The translations under genes and the position numbers were made by a program. 64,000 nt of DNA from NCBI GenBank assembly GCA_964035575.1, contig OZ037840.1:1798001-1862000 (forward strand). The letters are read 5' to 3'. Positions 31,365 through 40,868 of this stretch are shown here, piece by piece (within the stretch, counting starts at the first letter, position 1; every line of letters begins with the position of its first letter). The notes beneath the pieces are model-generated. The model was not told the origin of the DNA. It did not search any database and saw nothing but the letters and a program-made list of their open reading frames with translations. The stretch comes from Rhynchopus sp. YZ270_cl-10. Lineage: Eukaryota > Euglenozoa > Diplonemea > Diplonemida > Diplonemidae.

Positions 31365-31799
31365 ATGGTATGCTGTGACTGCTGCTGGTACTCGGAAATG
31401 GGTGACCTCCACCGCAACCACAAAGGAGAGCAGGTACGCACAGTGGAGAACTGCTACTGCTGCCGTAAAAGCATACCCGCAGAACCCGAGCACAACGTGT
31501 ACGCCATGTGGCCCTGCTTCGTGCATTCATCTGACAAGTGCGTTGTGCGTGAAGGGCGTATAGAAAAGGAGCAGCGCAACCCGAACCCCGACTACGTCTT
31601 TGCAGCACAGCCAAACCCGCAGCCGTCTCGCCATGCATTTAGTGGTGGTGGTGGTGGTGGTGGTGGTGCGACACACGATGCGAAGAAAGACGCTGAGGTC
31701 AGCGAGCAACTCGCACGCATGCAGGAGCGCATAGATGAGCTGGAGAGGAAGCAAGCGACGAACGACAAGAAGGGTCCTCCACGGGTGGGGATGCACTGA
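31365..31799 (+). CDS. Small Cys-rich protein with C-terminal coiled coil (copy 2)
   Basis: 144 residues, paralog of 28915-29370, with the same Cys clusters (WYSEM after CDCC; ENCYCCRKSIP), low-complexity middle and coiled-coil C-terminus. It lacks a 10-residue stretch present in copy 1 (around PAPPFGLRER) and has a longer Gly run (8 against 5), a replication-slippage difference in a GGT repeat. From about NPNPDYVF onward, and for several hundred bases of 3' flank, the DNA is almost identical to copy 1. The first 65 residues have diverged clearly. No known family. Zinc binding is inferred from Cys spacing only. Confidence 0.75.
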   Translation: MVCCDCCWYSEMGDLHRNHKGEQVRTVENCYCCRKSIPAEPEHNVYAMWPCFVHSSDKCVVREGRIEKEQRNPNPDYVFAAQPNPQPSRHAFSGGGGGGGGATHDAKKDAEVSEQLARMQERIDELERKQATNDKKGPPRVGMH

Positions 31800-32183
31800 G
31801 GAAGAGGAAGAGGGTGGTGATGTGTGGGGAGGCTGGTGTGTGTGGATATTAGATTGTTTTGGCAGTGTCTGAGCACAGCCAAAGGATGCGTGTTTTTTTT
31901 GGTCTTTCACTTTTTCTATTTAGCTGTGTGCACGATGAGCACTCAGCGTTCGTATTAGTAGTTTCCTTTTACTTCTGTGTAAGCGGCAGGCTTTGTCTTC
32001 GGTCTGCTTCATGTCTGGTATGTGTGATCTCGGGTGTGTTGTAAACAAAATTTATGGGTGATTCCTGTCCGGAATATGCACCATTTTGTGTCTCTCTTTT
32101 GTGTATATTTTGAACCTGATTTAGTATCCTGAGAGTGTAACATCTTTCCAATGTACAGCACACTTGTGTGTCACAACCCTATT

Positions 32184-32321
32184 GACATACAATGCAGCGA
32201 GGCCGACTACGCCTGAATAGGCATGTCTGGAAAATCTATCTGACACGTGGCTGCGGCGTACTAATACGCCTGCATCAGTCCTTCGCGAGGATTGTTCGAC
32301 CTCGTTGCATTTGTGTGTATT
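32184..32321 (+). mobile_element. 138-bp structured insertion with TATT duplication
   Basis: Absent from the otherwise matching flank of copy 1. TATT is present on both sides (32180-32183 and 32318-32321). The ends are imperfect inverted repeats. A base stem (32192-32207 with 32294-32310) encloses hairpins at 32211-32222, 32255-32270 (GGCGTA/TACGCC) and 32277-32293, followed by GTTCGA, the core of a tRNA-type B box. Either a tiny MITE or a SINE-like RNA-derived insert. Confidence 0.55.
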
Positions 32322-33140
32322 AACCATTGGTGGTGGACCCATGTGTCCACCTTCCCTTGCTGCACCTCGTTGGGCTCTAGGTTCGTCGAACGTATTTTAG
32401 TATAATACACAGAGGCTCTCTTGCATGTTATGTATTCCAGTAGCGGTGTGCAAAGCGACCCTGTGTGACCCTCTGTTCTGTGTTCTGTGTTCACATCCCC
32501 ACCACACGAACACTTTCCCTCTCCCACTTCCTCTCTATCATGGTTGCTCTCACGCTTCACACAACTTCTCCCATCCGCACAAATCTCACACCTCCATTGG
32601 TGCAGAGAAGAGCCCTTTTCAGTCTTTTCCACGTTTCCAGTTTCTTTTTCGTATAAAAAGAATGTGAATGCACAAGGCACCTCTTTTCCACCATTGCACC
32701 TAATAAACAATATCTCACAGATATTGTTTTTCTTCTTTCTTCTTTCCCACTACCTTCTCGAAAACACGTCGTGTTTTTTGAGTGTTGTGCGACGTTACAC
32801 GTGTCTTCTTCTGGGTCCAGCACCAATACGTTGACTGCAAAATTTTGTGCAAAAATGTCACTTTTGCTCTCTTGTGTTAAACATACTACATAAAAAGAAA
32901 GTTGGGAGCATTTTTGTTTATCCCTAACCTATGCTACCCATTTATTGATTGCATCATATGATAATATTATGTTGAAATACTTTTGCTCTTGTGTTTCGCA
33001 TGCCCAGTTACCCTCCCCTAACCCCCCCCCTCCCATTTTAGAATCACTCGTGTACGTTAAGATTTCACCGACGTTTTGTCTCCCTCTCCACCCATACTCT
33101 CCCACTCTCCATCTCTCCCCCTACACCACATCCACCATTC

Positions 33141-33142
33141 AG
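33141..33142 (+). promoter_or_regulatory. Probable splice-leader acceptor AG
   Basis: A C/T/A-rich tract (about 33075-33140) ends CACCATTCAG, 17 bases before the ATG at 33159. Confidence 0.5.
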
Positions 33143-33158
33143 GCGCTTGGTGTGTGCA

Positions 33159-35276
33159 ATGGGATGCATGGCGTTCTTAGAGAGCGCGCTGACGATTGAC
33201 GGCACACTGTCACAGAAGGAGGCGAAGAAGCGGCGGCTCTTCTTCTGGGTCGCTGTGATATCGGCCGTGTTCTCGATGTTCTCTGTTTTGGGGACTGGGC
33301 TGTTTTCGAAGGTTCTTGACACTGCGGCGATGATGCTGCTCCTGTCGACCTACGTCGTGACTGTCGTGTGGATACTGTGCAAACAGCCGATGAAGCCCAC
33401 TTACATGGTTGGTGTGCTATATTTACAAAGCGCCATCATTCTTGTCTGGGACCTCAATGCGCGTGTGATCTTGCGCTTCTCGTGGCCACTTATGGTGCTC
33501 TGTGTTGACCTGTTGCTTGTGTTGGAGGTGCCTGCACGGTACACAGTTGGGTTGGTGTGCTTTACAATTGGGTGGCTTGTGGTGTTGGCGCTGGAGGAGA
33601 CGTTTCGCTTTGGGATCTTCGACATGCCTTTGTTGCTTGAGCAGTGGGGGCGCGAGGAGTACTTCAGGGAGCGCACGCAGTGCGGTGAGAAGCTGCCGTG
33701 CAAGGCGCCGTTTCCCTTTGGTGCGCTTGCGATTGGCCTTGCCGTGTTTGTGTTGGACTTTATCGCAACGCGAGGCTTTGCGCATGCAGTGCTGAAGGAG
33801 CAGGCCGCCATGGAGCGCACCATCAGCGTGGTGCAGGAGATCGCCTCTCTCCTTGCCAAATACGACGTGGAAGGGGTCTCCCGCATGCTCGAAACACAGC
33901 GAGACCAGCTCCCAGAGGAGATGCACGCCACGCTGCACAGGATGGAGGAGAACCTGCGCCGCTACAGACCGTACCTCCCTGCTGCGCTGTTCGACGAGGA
34001 AGAGGCTGTGCCTCAGGAACCCAACATCAACGTCGCACCACCAGGGGTCGACCACGATGTCGCAACGATAGTGTTCACAGACATCCGCCTCTCGACGTCG
34101 ATATGGGAATGCGCCCCAGAAGGCATGCGTGCAGGCCTCCGCACCCACAACGCAGTGATCCGCTCTGTGATGCAAGCCTTCAACGGATACGAAGTGAAAA
34201 CCATCGGCGATGCCTTCATGGTTGCCTTCGAAAAGACTGTCGACGGTGTCAACTTCGGCCTCCGTGTACACGAAGCGTTGCGCAGCGCCGACTGGCCCGC
34301 TTCTCTTCTCGAAAACGCTCCGATCTGTGCTGACCAGGGCCCACTCTGGGGTGGGCTGACTGTACGCATTGGTGTGAACAGTGGTCCGGTCGATGTCGAG
34401 CACTGTCTTCTGACGGGACGGACAGACTACTTCGGGCACACCGTGAACGTCGCTGCACGGCTTGAAAGTGTGTGCACACCTGGCGCTGTGGCCATATGCT
34501 GTGATCTTTGGGAGGCGTCGTGCTCGGACCTTTCTGCTGTCTCCTGCAAAGCGCAGCTGGTGGATCTCAAAGGCGTCTCCGACAGCGTGCGTATCACAAG
34601 CCTCTGGCCGGTCTCTCTTGCAGGAAGACGTAACGTGCACCTCCGTGATGCGGCAGGGACACGCCAGCTCGCAGACAACGCGTCTGAGTTCAATGAGTCT
34701 GGCTTTTCGTCGCGCGCCAGCGCATCTACACATGCATCGAACTCTATGTCGCCCCTGCAGCATGTCTCAGCCGTGTCGCAGGTGTCCGCCACGATAGGTG
34801 TTGTGGATGTGTCCGTGGGTGATGAATACGACGCAGACGCGTTGCGCATCATGAGTGCAGGGCTGTCGACGTTGACAGTCGCGTTGGACCAGAGTGGTGG
34901 TGTGCTGGTCACCCTGCTTGGGAGTCGCGTCTGCGTGGGGTGGAACCTGACGCGCGCCACGCTGGCACACATGGAGAACGCAGTGCGCTTTGTGCAAAGG
35001 ATGAAGCGGACAGCCCTGCTCCTCGGTGCAGGCTTTTCGAGTGGTGTCGTGCAGCATGGTGACGTGGGTGCAAGGACACAGCGTTTTGTGACGGTGATGG
35101 GGCCCACAGTGCGTGCCTGCTGGGTGCTGTGCGATGAGGCGGTGCGAGCAGGGTGTTGTCTGTACGAGCCGCAGGAAGGCTTGCTCCCGCCAGCAGTCGA
35201 ATCCATGGTGTCGCCCTTCCAAGTGCGCGACGGAGTGTACACCATAAATGAAATATGTCGGGAGAGCATTTATTGA
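33159..35276 (+). CDS. Membrane adenylate cyclase with intact C1 and degenerate C2 domain
   Basis: 705 residues from the ATG at 33159 (MGCMAFLESALTIDGTL). Six hydrophobic segments fill about residues 25-215, followed by a linker (AMERTISVVQEIASLL) and the motif RRYRPYLPAALF. The first class III cyclase domain (about 300-480) is complete: metal Asp308 in VFTDIRLST and Asp351 in KTIGDAFMVAF; adenine-selecting Lys347 and Asp423 (TDYFGHTVN); transition-state Asn430 and Arg434 in NVAARLES. It should convert ATP to cAMP. A second cyclase-like domain (about 540-690, ATIGVVDVSVGDEYDAD) lacks these residues and may be regulatory. It is the only canonical cyclase in the window. The four genes downstream share its membrane region and linker but keep only a degenerate domain. 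A 3' stem-loop motif follows at 35704. The longer open frame begins at a TTG. Confidence 0.92.
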   Translation: MGCMAFLESALTIDGTLSQKEAKKRRLFFWVAVISAVFSMFSVLGTGLFSKVLDTAAMMLLLSTYVVTVVWILCKQPMKPTYMVGVLYLQSAIILVWDLNARVILRFSWPLMVLCVDLLLVLEVPARYTVGLVCFTIGWLVVLALEETFRFGIFDMPLLLEQWGREEYFRERTQCGEKLPCKAPFPFGALAIGLAVFVLDFIATRGFAHAVLKEQAAMERTISVVQEIASLLAKYDVEGVSRMLETQRDQLPEEMHATLHRMEENLRRYRPYLPAALFDEEEAVPQEPNINVAPPGVDHDVATIVFTDIRLSTSIWECAPEGMRAGLRTHNAVIRSVMQAFNGYEVKTIGDAFMVAFEKTVDGVNFGLRVHEALRSADWPASLLENAPICADQGPLWGGLTVRIGVNSGPVDVEHCLLTGRTDYFGHTVNVAARLESVCTPGAVAICCDLWEASCSDLSAVSCKAQLVDLKGVSDSVRITSLWPVSLAGRRNVHLRDAAGTRQLADNASEFNESGFSSRASASTHASNSMSPLQHVSAVSQVSATIGVVDVSVGDEYDADALRIMSAGLSTLTVALDQSGGVLVTLLGSRVCVGWNLTRATLAHMENAVRFVQRMKRTALLLGAGFSSGVVQHGDVGARTQRFVTVMGPTVRACWVLCDEAVRAGCCLYEPQEGLLPPAVESMVSPFQVRDGVYTINEICRESIY

Positions 35277-36682
35277 GACCCGAAACCCTATTTTGGGGCA
35301 GGATTCACCCGTAAATGGTCAAATTTTTTCACTTCAAAAAAATAATGAAGTCACAAAATTTTCTGTGAGCGTTGGACCCCCAAGCCTTTTACGGGCCAAT
35401 AACTGTACAATACTAAGATGGAAAATGGAAAAAGAGAACTGTGAAGAATAAGACAAAAAAGAGTTAGGTTTTTGAGTGCGCTTACACAGAGGACTTCAGC
35501 AGAGCAAACTAGATGAAGCTGGCGTCATGAATTGGAAGAAACACCGAGAACTGCTTTTCCGAGCACACGTTCACCGTCTTTATTTTAATTGTTGAGGGAG
35601 AAATGTGTACTACCTTGTCTGGTGTTTTTTGGTTTGCAGGCCTTCAGTGTGCCGAACTGTGAGATTGTGTTTTCCAGCACAATTCTCCTCTACTTTATTT
35701 CTAGGTGGCTAAGCACTCTCTCGGCTTACAGTTCATCTGACAAAACATTCCTTCTTTCAAGGACATTTGCATTGGGTTTGTGTCCCCCTTTGTTTTCCCC
35801 ACCCCAGGCTCCTTCTGATGAGCGTTGGTCACAGGGCTAAATCCTGGTCAAGGAGCAGACCGCCTAAACCAGACATTTACTCTGTTACTAACCCCTTTCA
35901 TTTTGTGTGGAAGCGTACAACTAACAAACTCTCCCCCTATTTCGTTTCCCGTTTTTCCTGTGTGGGCGAAGATAGTTATTGACACCGTAGTATTTTTGTA
36001 TTCGCACCCTCTTTGCCTTCTTTTCGTTTAGAAAAGAACGTATACTATAGATGAAATAATTATTTCCACGGAGAGCTGGCCAAAAAGAGACAGAATGGGG
36101 AGATCCGGGTGCCCCAACAACACTATTCACAAAAAATCACAAAAAATCACTGAGAAGATATTGTAAGTCGCAAATTTTAAAGAGATCTTGCTTTTCCTTT
36201 ATCTTTTGCAGTTAACACCATACAGCACAGTGATACTCATTTGTCTATGCTTTCTTCGGAAAAACAAAAACCACAGCAATGCAGAGAGAACCAATTTTTT
36301 GTTTTTTTTCAAATACTTTCAATTCTGTGAACTGAAAGTATATGAATCTAATTTTTTACCATCTTTTTTTATTACTAGTAACCCCCCCCCTCTGACACCA
36401 CTATGTGTGCAAGGATGAGGGGGTCAAACCCATAATTGTGTACGAGATTTAGGTGTTTAAGTGTTGTCGTGAAAGGCTAAGGCTCTTTCGAACCAGCTTT
36501 ATTGGGTTTATTCTTTGTTGTCCTGACTCTCCCACTGCAGCGAGGTGCTGTGACGTTTTGTTTACACATTACTGAAAAATTATCAGAAAATGGATGTTTT
36601 TTTGTGGTATTTTCACACAAGCCTCTCTCAACACACAACGTCTTCAGAGGTGTTTCGGCACAAAAAAAAAAAGAACACAACG
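35277..36682. other. Spacer
   Basis: No gene. Contains a stem-loop motif copy at 35704-35740. The rest is AT-rich, without clear repeats. Confidence 0.5.
35704..35740 (+). promoter_or_regulatory. 3' stem-loop motif (diverged)
   Basis: GGTGGCTAAGCACTCTCTCG then GCTTACAGTTCATCTGAC. The loop sequence differs from other copies, but TAAGC/GCTTA pairing and TTCATCT are kept. Lies about 430 bases after the cyclase stop. Confidence 0.4.
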
Positions 36683-38386
36683 ATGACAATGATGTGCCGC
36701 TGCTTCGACGCAATGCTTTCACTGGACGGGACGTTGGGGAAGAGAGAGAAGCAGAAGAGAACACTCTTCTTCGCGATGAACGTTGCTGCCTTTGTGATCC
36801 AGTTCGGTTCTGTGTTCGACTCGCTGAGGGACTCCCGCGGGCGGCACTTCTTTGCGATCGCCAGCGCTTTAGCGATTCTTGCGTCGGTCTTAGCCGTTTT
36901 GCTTGTCCTCTTCAGGTGCCAGCTGACGACGTGCCGTGTTGTGGGGATTGCCTTCCTTTATGCGTTTGCTGTGTTTTTTATAGACCTGACTGCACGGGCA
37001 CGTGGCAAAACGGCGTGGCCGATATTAGTGCTAGTGGTGGACTACATGCTTGTGATGCAGGTGCCTGCACACTACAGTGTGTGTCTGGTGTGCACGACGT
37101 TGGTGTACTTCCATGTCATGGCTGCTGAGGAGGCGTGGCGCTTTGGGCTTCTCGACATCCCCGGCATCATGCCGCAGTCAGAGCGCAGGCGCTACAACGA
37201 TGAGGTAAGTCAGTGCGCGGAGCTCCCCTGTGGAACCAGCTCCGTACACTACCTCGTGGCCGCAACTATGGTCTTCATCATCGACTTCATCGCAACACGA
37301 GGCTTCGCGCAGGGTCTCCTGAAGGAGCAGGCATCAATGGAGCGGACAATCAACGCTGTGCAGGAGATCGCCTCGCTGCTTGCGGGGTACGACGTGGAGC
37401 AGGTGGCGGAGCTGTTGGCAACACACGAACACGAGCTGCCTGAGGGGATGACGACGGCACTGCGGAGTCTTGAGGAGAACCTGCGTGTGTACAAGGCGTA
37501 CCTCCCTCAGACGTGTCTGCCGTTTTTTAACGAAAAGGACAACGATTCTAACTCTGGCGACTCTGGGAGTTGTGCAGAAGAAGCAGAGTCAATATCTAAC
37601 CAGTCTTCAGACGCCAGACTCATCCAACCTGTCCACTTGCAGCAGCTAGGTCTGTCCTCCATAAAGGCAACACTGCTGACACTGAACATCAAAGACACGT
37701 TGCACCGCTTGGAGGAGGACAGTGCACGCTTCTCCGACCTGTTCACAACTCTTCTTCTGAAGACGTTGCAGGCAACGGACTTGCGTCGTGGGATGGTGGA
37801 CGTCTTTGCTGGAGACAGGATCCACTGCTCGTTCAACACATCAAAGCAGTGTGCACCACACGCAACCTCAGCACTGCACACAGCCACATTGCTGCTCAGA
37901 GGTGGTGTCGCATCGTATGCGAACATGGGCGTGGCGACGGGGAATGTGCTGCGTGGTGACATGGGGTGTGAGGTGATGCGCCGCTTCAGCATGGTGGGTG
38001 CGCTTGTGCGTGATGTGCAGGGCATGGAACGTGCAGGACGCATGCTTGGCTGCGACGTGCTCTGCAACCGCCTCTGCTTTAGTGATGCTGAGTGCGAACA
38101 CCATCTGCGTCTGCTGCCGTGCAAGGTGGCAATTTCTGCTGCGTGCGAGGGGCAGGTAGTGGCGGAGCTGGTGATCGAGGAAGAGGACAAGCCTGATCTG
38201 GAAGAGTGGATGTACATGATCGGAAACAACCACTGGGAGGGCTACAACATTGTTGTGCGTGGGTACCTGCGTGGCGAGCGCTCTCCCAGCGACGTTGCTA
38301 AGGTGTGGTCCCATGCTGGCGGCAGCGGCACACCCGAAAAGGCAGTTCCTTCCGGTGCAGTGTCGTGCGTCTACATAAATAAGTGA
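36683..38386 (+). CDS. Six-span membrane pseudo-cyclase (paralog 1)
   Basis: 567 residues from the ATG at 36683 (MTMMCRCFDAMLSLDGTL); 36692 is an equally possible start. Six membrane segments occupy about 20-205, then the linker (ERTINAVQEIASLLAGYDVE) and the VYKAYLPQTCLPF motif, matching the adenylate cyclase at 33159. The C-terminal domain (about 320-500) has a class III cyclase outline with lost catalysis: LLTLNIKDT replaces the first metal-Asp strand; VFAGDRIHCSFN keeps the second Asp; MRRFSMVGALVRDVQGMERA replaces the Asn/Arg helix. Likely a regulatory partner or nucleotide sensor rather than an enzyme (inference). Its linker DNA (about 37310-37515) is nearly identical to that of the paralogs at 40869, 43838 and 45560, while the membrane region differs, which suggests gene conversion. 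An ankyrin gene follows 220 bp downstream. Confidence 0.87.
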   Translation: MTMMCRCFDAMLSLDGTLGKREKQKRTLFFAMNVAAFVIQFGSVFDSLRDSRGRHFFAIASALAILASVLAVLLVLFRCQLTTCRVVGIAFLYAFAVFFIDLTARARGKTAWPILVLVVDYMLVMQVPAHYSVCLVCTTLVYFHVMAAEEAWRFGLLDIPGIMPQSERRRYNDEVSQCAELPCGTSSVHYLVAATMVFIIDFIATRGFAQGLLKEQASMERTINAVQEIASLLAGYDVEQVAELLATHEHELPEGMTTALRSLEENLRVYKAYLPQTCLPFFNEKDNDSNSGDSGSCAEEAESISNQSSDARLIQPVHLQQLGLSSIKATLLTLNIKDTLHRLEEDSARFSDLFTTLLLKTLQATDLRRGMVDVFAGDRIHCSFNTSKQCAPHATSALHTATLLLRGGVASYANMGVATGNVLRGDMGCEVMRRFSMVGALVRDVQGMERAGRMLGCDVLCNRLCFSDAECEHHLRLLPCKVAISAACEGQVVAELVIEEEDKPDLEEWMYMIGNNHWEGYNIVVRGYLRGERSPSDVAKVWSHAGGSGTPEKAVPSGAVSCVYINK

Positions 38387-38608
38387 TTGTGACGGAGGCT
38401 CATTTTTTTCGCGGGTTCGATAGGCCGCGAAGAACCAGTGCCTACGTGCGCCGATGAACGGTGAGGCGTTTGCACTTTCAACTTATCCTTACTTAATTCT
38501 GTTCACACCATTACAAGCCTACTTTGCTAATTTTTTTGTGCCCCAACCTTTCCCTTCCCACCGACCTACGTACCTACCTTAAACACAGCAACACTTTTGC
38601 ACAGCACC

Positions 38609-39667
38609 ATGGACCTGCACGTGGCCCTTGACGGACGTGAGGAGCTGGTGCCTATGTCAACTGAGGCCACTGGGGGTGCACTCCGCAACCATGTTGCTGT
38701 AGTGTTTCGTCTGCTGCGAGACACGTTTGAGATGCGCACGCAACGTTCGGATGGTGTGCACTGCATCGAGGACGACGCCAAGCTGCGCAGCTGTCTTGAG
38801 GTGCCTTCTGTCACTCTTGTACCTAATGTACGGAGCGCCGCACGCACGCTGCTTGAAGATCACCACTCCATCCTGCCTGACGAGTACGACACAGCACTGC
38901 AGGACGCACTGCTCACAGACAAGGATCTCACGTTGCTGCTACTGGAGGCAGGCGCGGACCCGAACCCTCCCTTCGAGAGCCTTCTGGAACGTGCCGTGCT
39001 GGCGAAGGATGTGTGGGCAGTGACGACGTTGCTGCAGCACGGTGCGGAGCCGAACCCATCGCGTACGTGGTACCTGGCCGGGCCGGTGGCGGCAGGCGAC
39101 GTGGAGGTGGTGCGTGCACTGCTTGCAGGTGGCTGCCACGCGACGCACGGCGGGAATCGGACACTCCTCCACATCGCAGCTGCAGCAGACCAGGTGGAGT
39201 CCCTGCGGCTGCTTCTGCGGTACGGAGGGGACGTCACACAGCGCTGCTTCATGGGCACGACGGCGCTGCACAGTTGTATGTCTCAGGCCTGCATGCGCCT
39301 TCTCGTGGACGCAGGCGCGTCAGTCACGCAACGCGACTACCGAGGACGCGACCCGCTCCGCCTCTTCCTGGACGGCTCCTTTCTCGAGGTGGTGTGCGGC
39401 ACAGAACACTTCAAGACGTGTGTCGAGGCTGAGGATGACCTAGGGCACACACCCCTGCAGACGTGTGTCCTGCACGCCTCTCAGGGCGATGTGGCGAAGG
39501 CGGAATACGGCAAAAAGCTGATCGCAGCAGGTGTCTCCCCGACACGTGGTCTGGAGATGGTCGCTAGCATGTACCCCGCCTACGCAAGGGAGATCCACGA
39601 CGTACGTCTGGGCGACAGCGAGCGTGCGAAGCTGTTGATACTCTTACTGGGTGACCTCACGTTGTGA
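38609..39667 (+). CDS. Ankyrin-repeat protein with UBL-like N-terminus
   Basis: 352 residues from the ATG at 38609, which follows AAACACAG. Residues 1-78 (MDLHVALDGREELVPM, GALRNHVAVVFRLLRDTFEM) match in position and start pattern the UBL-like domains of five other genes here, but this is the weakest case. From about residue 98 there are about five ankyrin repeats: LLLLEAGADPNPPFESLLER, VTTLLQHGAEPNPS, VRALLAGGCHATHGGNRTLL, LRLLLRYGGDVTQRCFMGTT and MRLLVDAGASVTQRDYRGRD. No membrane span or signal peptide. Probably a cytosolic interaction scaffold; partner unknown. It sits between two pseudo-cyclase paralogs, so a link to cyclase signalling is possible but not shown. A diverged 3' stem-loop motif lies at 39865. 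Confidence 0.85.
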   Translation: MDLHVALDGREELVPMSTEATGGALRNHVAVVFRLLRDTFEMRTQRSDGVHCIEDDAKLRSCLEVPSVTLVPNVRSAARTLLEDHHSILPDEYDTALQDALLTDKDLTLLLLEAGADPNPPFESLLERAVLAKDVWAVTTLLQHGAEPNPSRTWYLAGPVAAGDVEVVRALLAGGCHATHGGNRTLLHIAAAADQVESLRLLLRYGGDVTQRCFMGTTALHSCMSQACMRLLVDAGASVTQRDYRGRDPLRLFLDGSFLEVVCGTEHFKTCVEAEDDLGHTPLQTCVLHASQGDVAKAEYGKKLIAAGVSPTRGLEMVASMYPAYAREIHDVRLGDSERAKLLILLLGDLTL

Positions 39668-39864
39668 AAGGTGAATGGGTAGTAGTGGTCGTGGTGGTGA
39701 CCTAATGTCTCCTGTCTCAGTCGGAACAGCAGTAAGAAACCTGCTTGAGGTTTGCAGGGGGACACAGAGTTTTTTATTCTTGACTTGAAGTGATATTTTG
39801 ACTCTTTTTTTGTGTAGATTTTGTTTTTTTTTGCCTGCGTTTCAGAGAGAAACCCTCATCTTTT

Positions 39865-39890
39865 AACTAAGCGTGAGAGGCCCAGGCTTG
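39865..39890 (+). promoter_or_regulatory. 3' stem-loop motif (diverged)
   Basis: AACTAAGCGTGAGAGGCCCA then GGCTTG; only the AAGC/GCTT core of the stem is kept. About 200 bases after the ankyrin gene stop. Confidence 0.35.
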
Positions 39891-40022
39891 TCTATTTTCT
39901 TCTTTTCTGATGAATTAATTTTCTGATTTTTTTAAACGGGTTTGCCCTGTGGTTTGTCCTGTGGTTTGTCCTACTGGTGTATTTCTCGCATTTTTATCGA
40001 GCCTTAATCTTGCTTTGGGAAG

Positions 40023-40071
40023 GCTCGTTTTTCCATTTAGGGTGTTTGTGACATTAAACGGAAAAACGAGC
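40023..40071. repeat. 17-bp hairpin
   Basis: GCTCGTTTTTCCATTTA (40023-40039) pairs with 40055-40071 with one mismatch, loop of 15 bases. Could act as a transcript end structure or be a foldback relic. Confidence 0.7.
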
Positions 40072-40868
40072 TTTCCTAAGACGTTTTTATTAAACCTACC
40101 ATCGCTTAAGAGATTTGTGCGTCACTTGAGGCCACGAAGATGTGTACTACTGTGATGGGAGTTTGTCCTTTGTCTTTCTGTGGCCACTCAAAGGTGTGTC
40201 TTTGGCATAATATTATGATATTGCAAAAGGCTTTCAGAGCTCATCTTTTTTTATCTTTCTTTCTCGAGACAAATGTGCAGCTTTTTTAAAAGCGTCCTAG
40301 CCGTCATGCACGATTCTACAGTAAGAACCTTTGCAGATGCGCTCCCCAGTTTGAGTCTTCATCAGTCTCGTCTGTTTCAGGCTGATGTGCTTCATCGCAC
40401 AACTCTGCTTGCAAGGGATAATATTGTTCACTTAGCGTTCAGCTTTAAATGAGCAAGCATAAAAAGCCTTGGGTACATCTTTGCTTTTCTTTGCTTCTCT
40501 TTTGAAACAGACATTCTTTGCTGACTGATGTGGGGCAAGCAATAAGAGTTCTCTACCCCGTTCCCCTTTTTTGTCATCTTTGAACGGTCTCGAGAGTAGG
40601 AGGCATCGAGTGTTGCAGTGTTCTCCGCAGTGCCTGGTCATGTGGTCACGACAGACATATGTACCATCGTCCCTGCAGAGCTGCTGTTGACAAGCAAGGC
40701 GGCACACGTGTCTTGTTTAAGGGAAGAGATGCATCGTAATAGGTGCGTCAGCCATGTTTCTCTCGCAACACACACACACACACAGGTATTTGTTACACAG
40801 AAACCACCCTTGGTGAGTTCCTCTCACTATTGTGCAGAACGTTTTACCACACCAAGCCCTTTGACACG

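Larger units (their letters stand above)
31800..33158. other. Spacer, duplicated 3' flank with 138-bp insertion
   Basis: No gene. Matches 29371-30060 except for the insertion at 32184-32321. Ends in a pyrimidine-rich tract with CAG at 33140-33142. Confidence 0.6.
39668..40868. other. Spacer
   Basis: No gene. Contains a diverged stem-loop motif (39865), a 17-bp hairpin (40023-40071) and, from about 40580, the upstream region shared by the three tandem pseudo-cyclase copies. Confidence 0.55.

Noticed and set aside
32294-32310. tRNA gene suggested by GTTCGA
   Set aside because: The base stem is 16 bp, the interior is too long, and there is no anticodon arm of standard size or A box.
40771-40785. 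(CA)n run before the pseudo-cyclase start
   Set aside because: Short simple repeat in the normal CA-rich leader; no further meaning.
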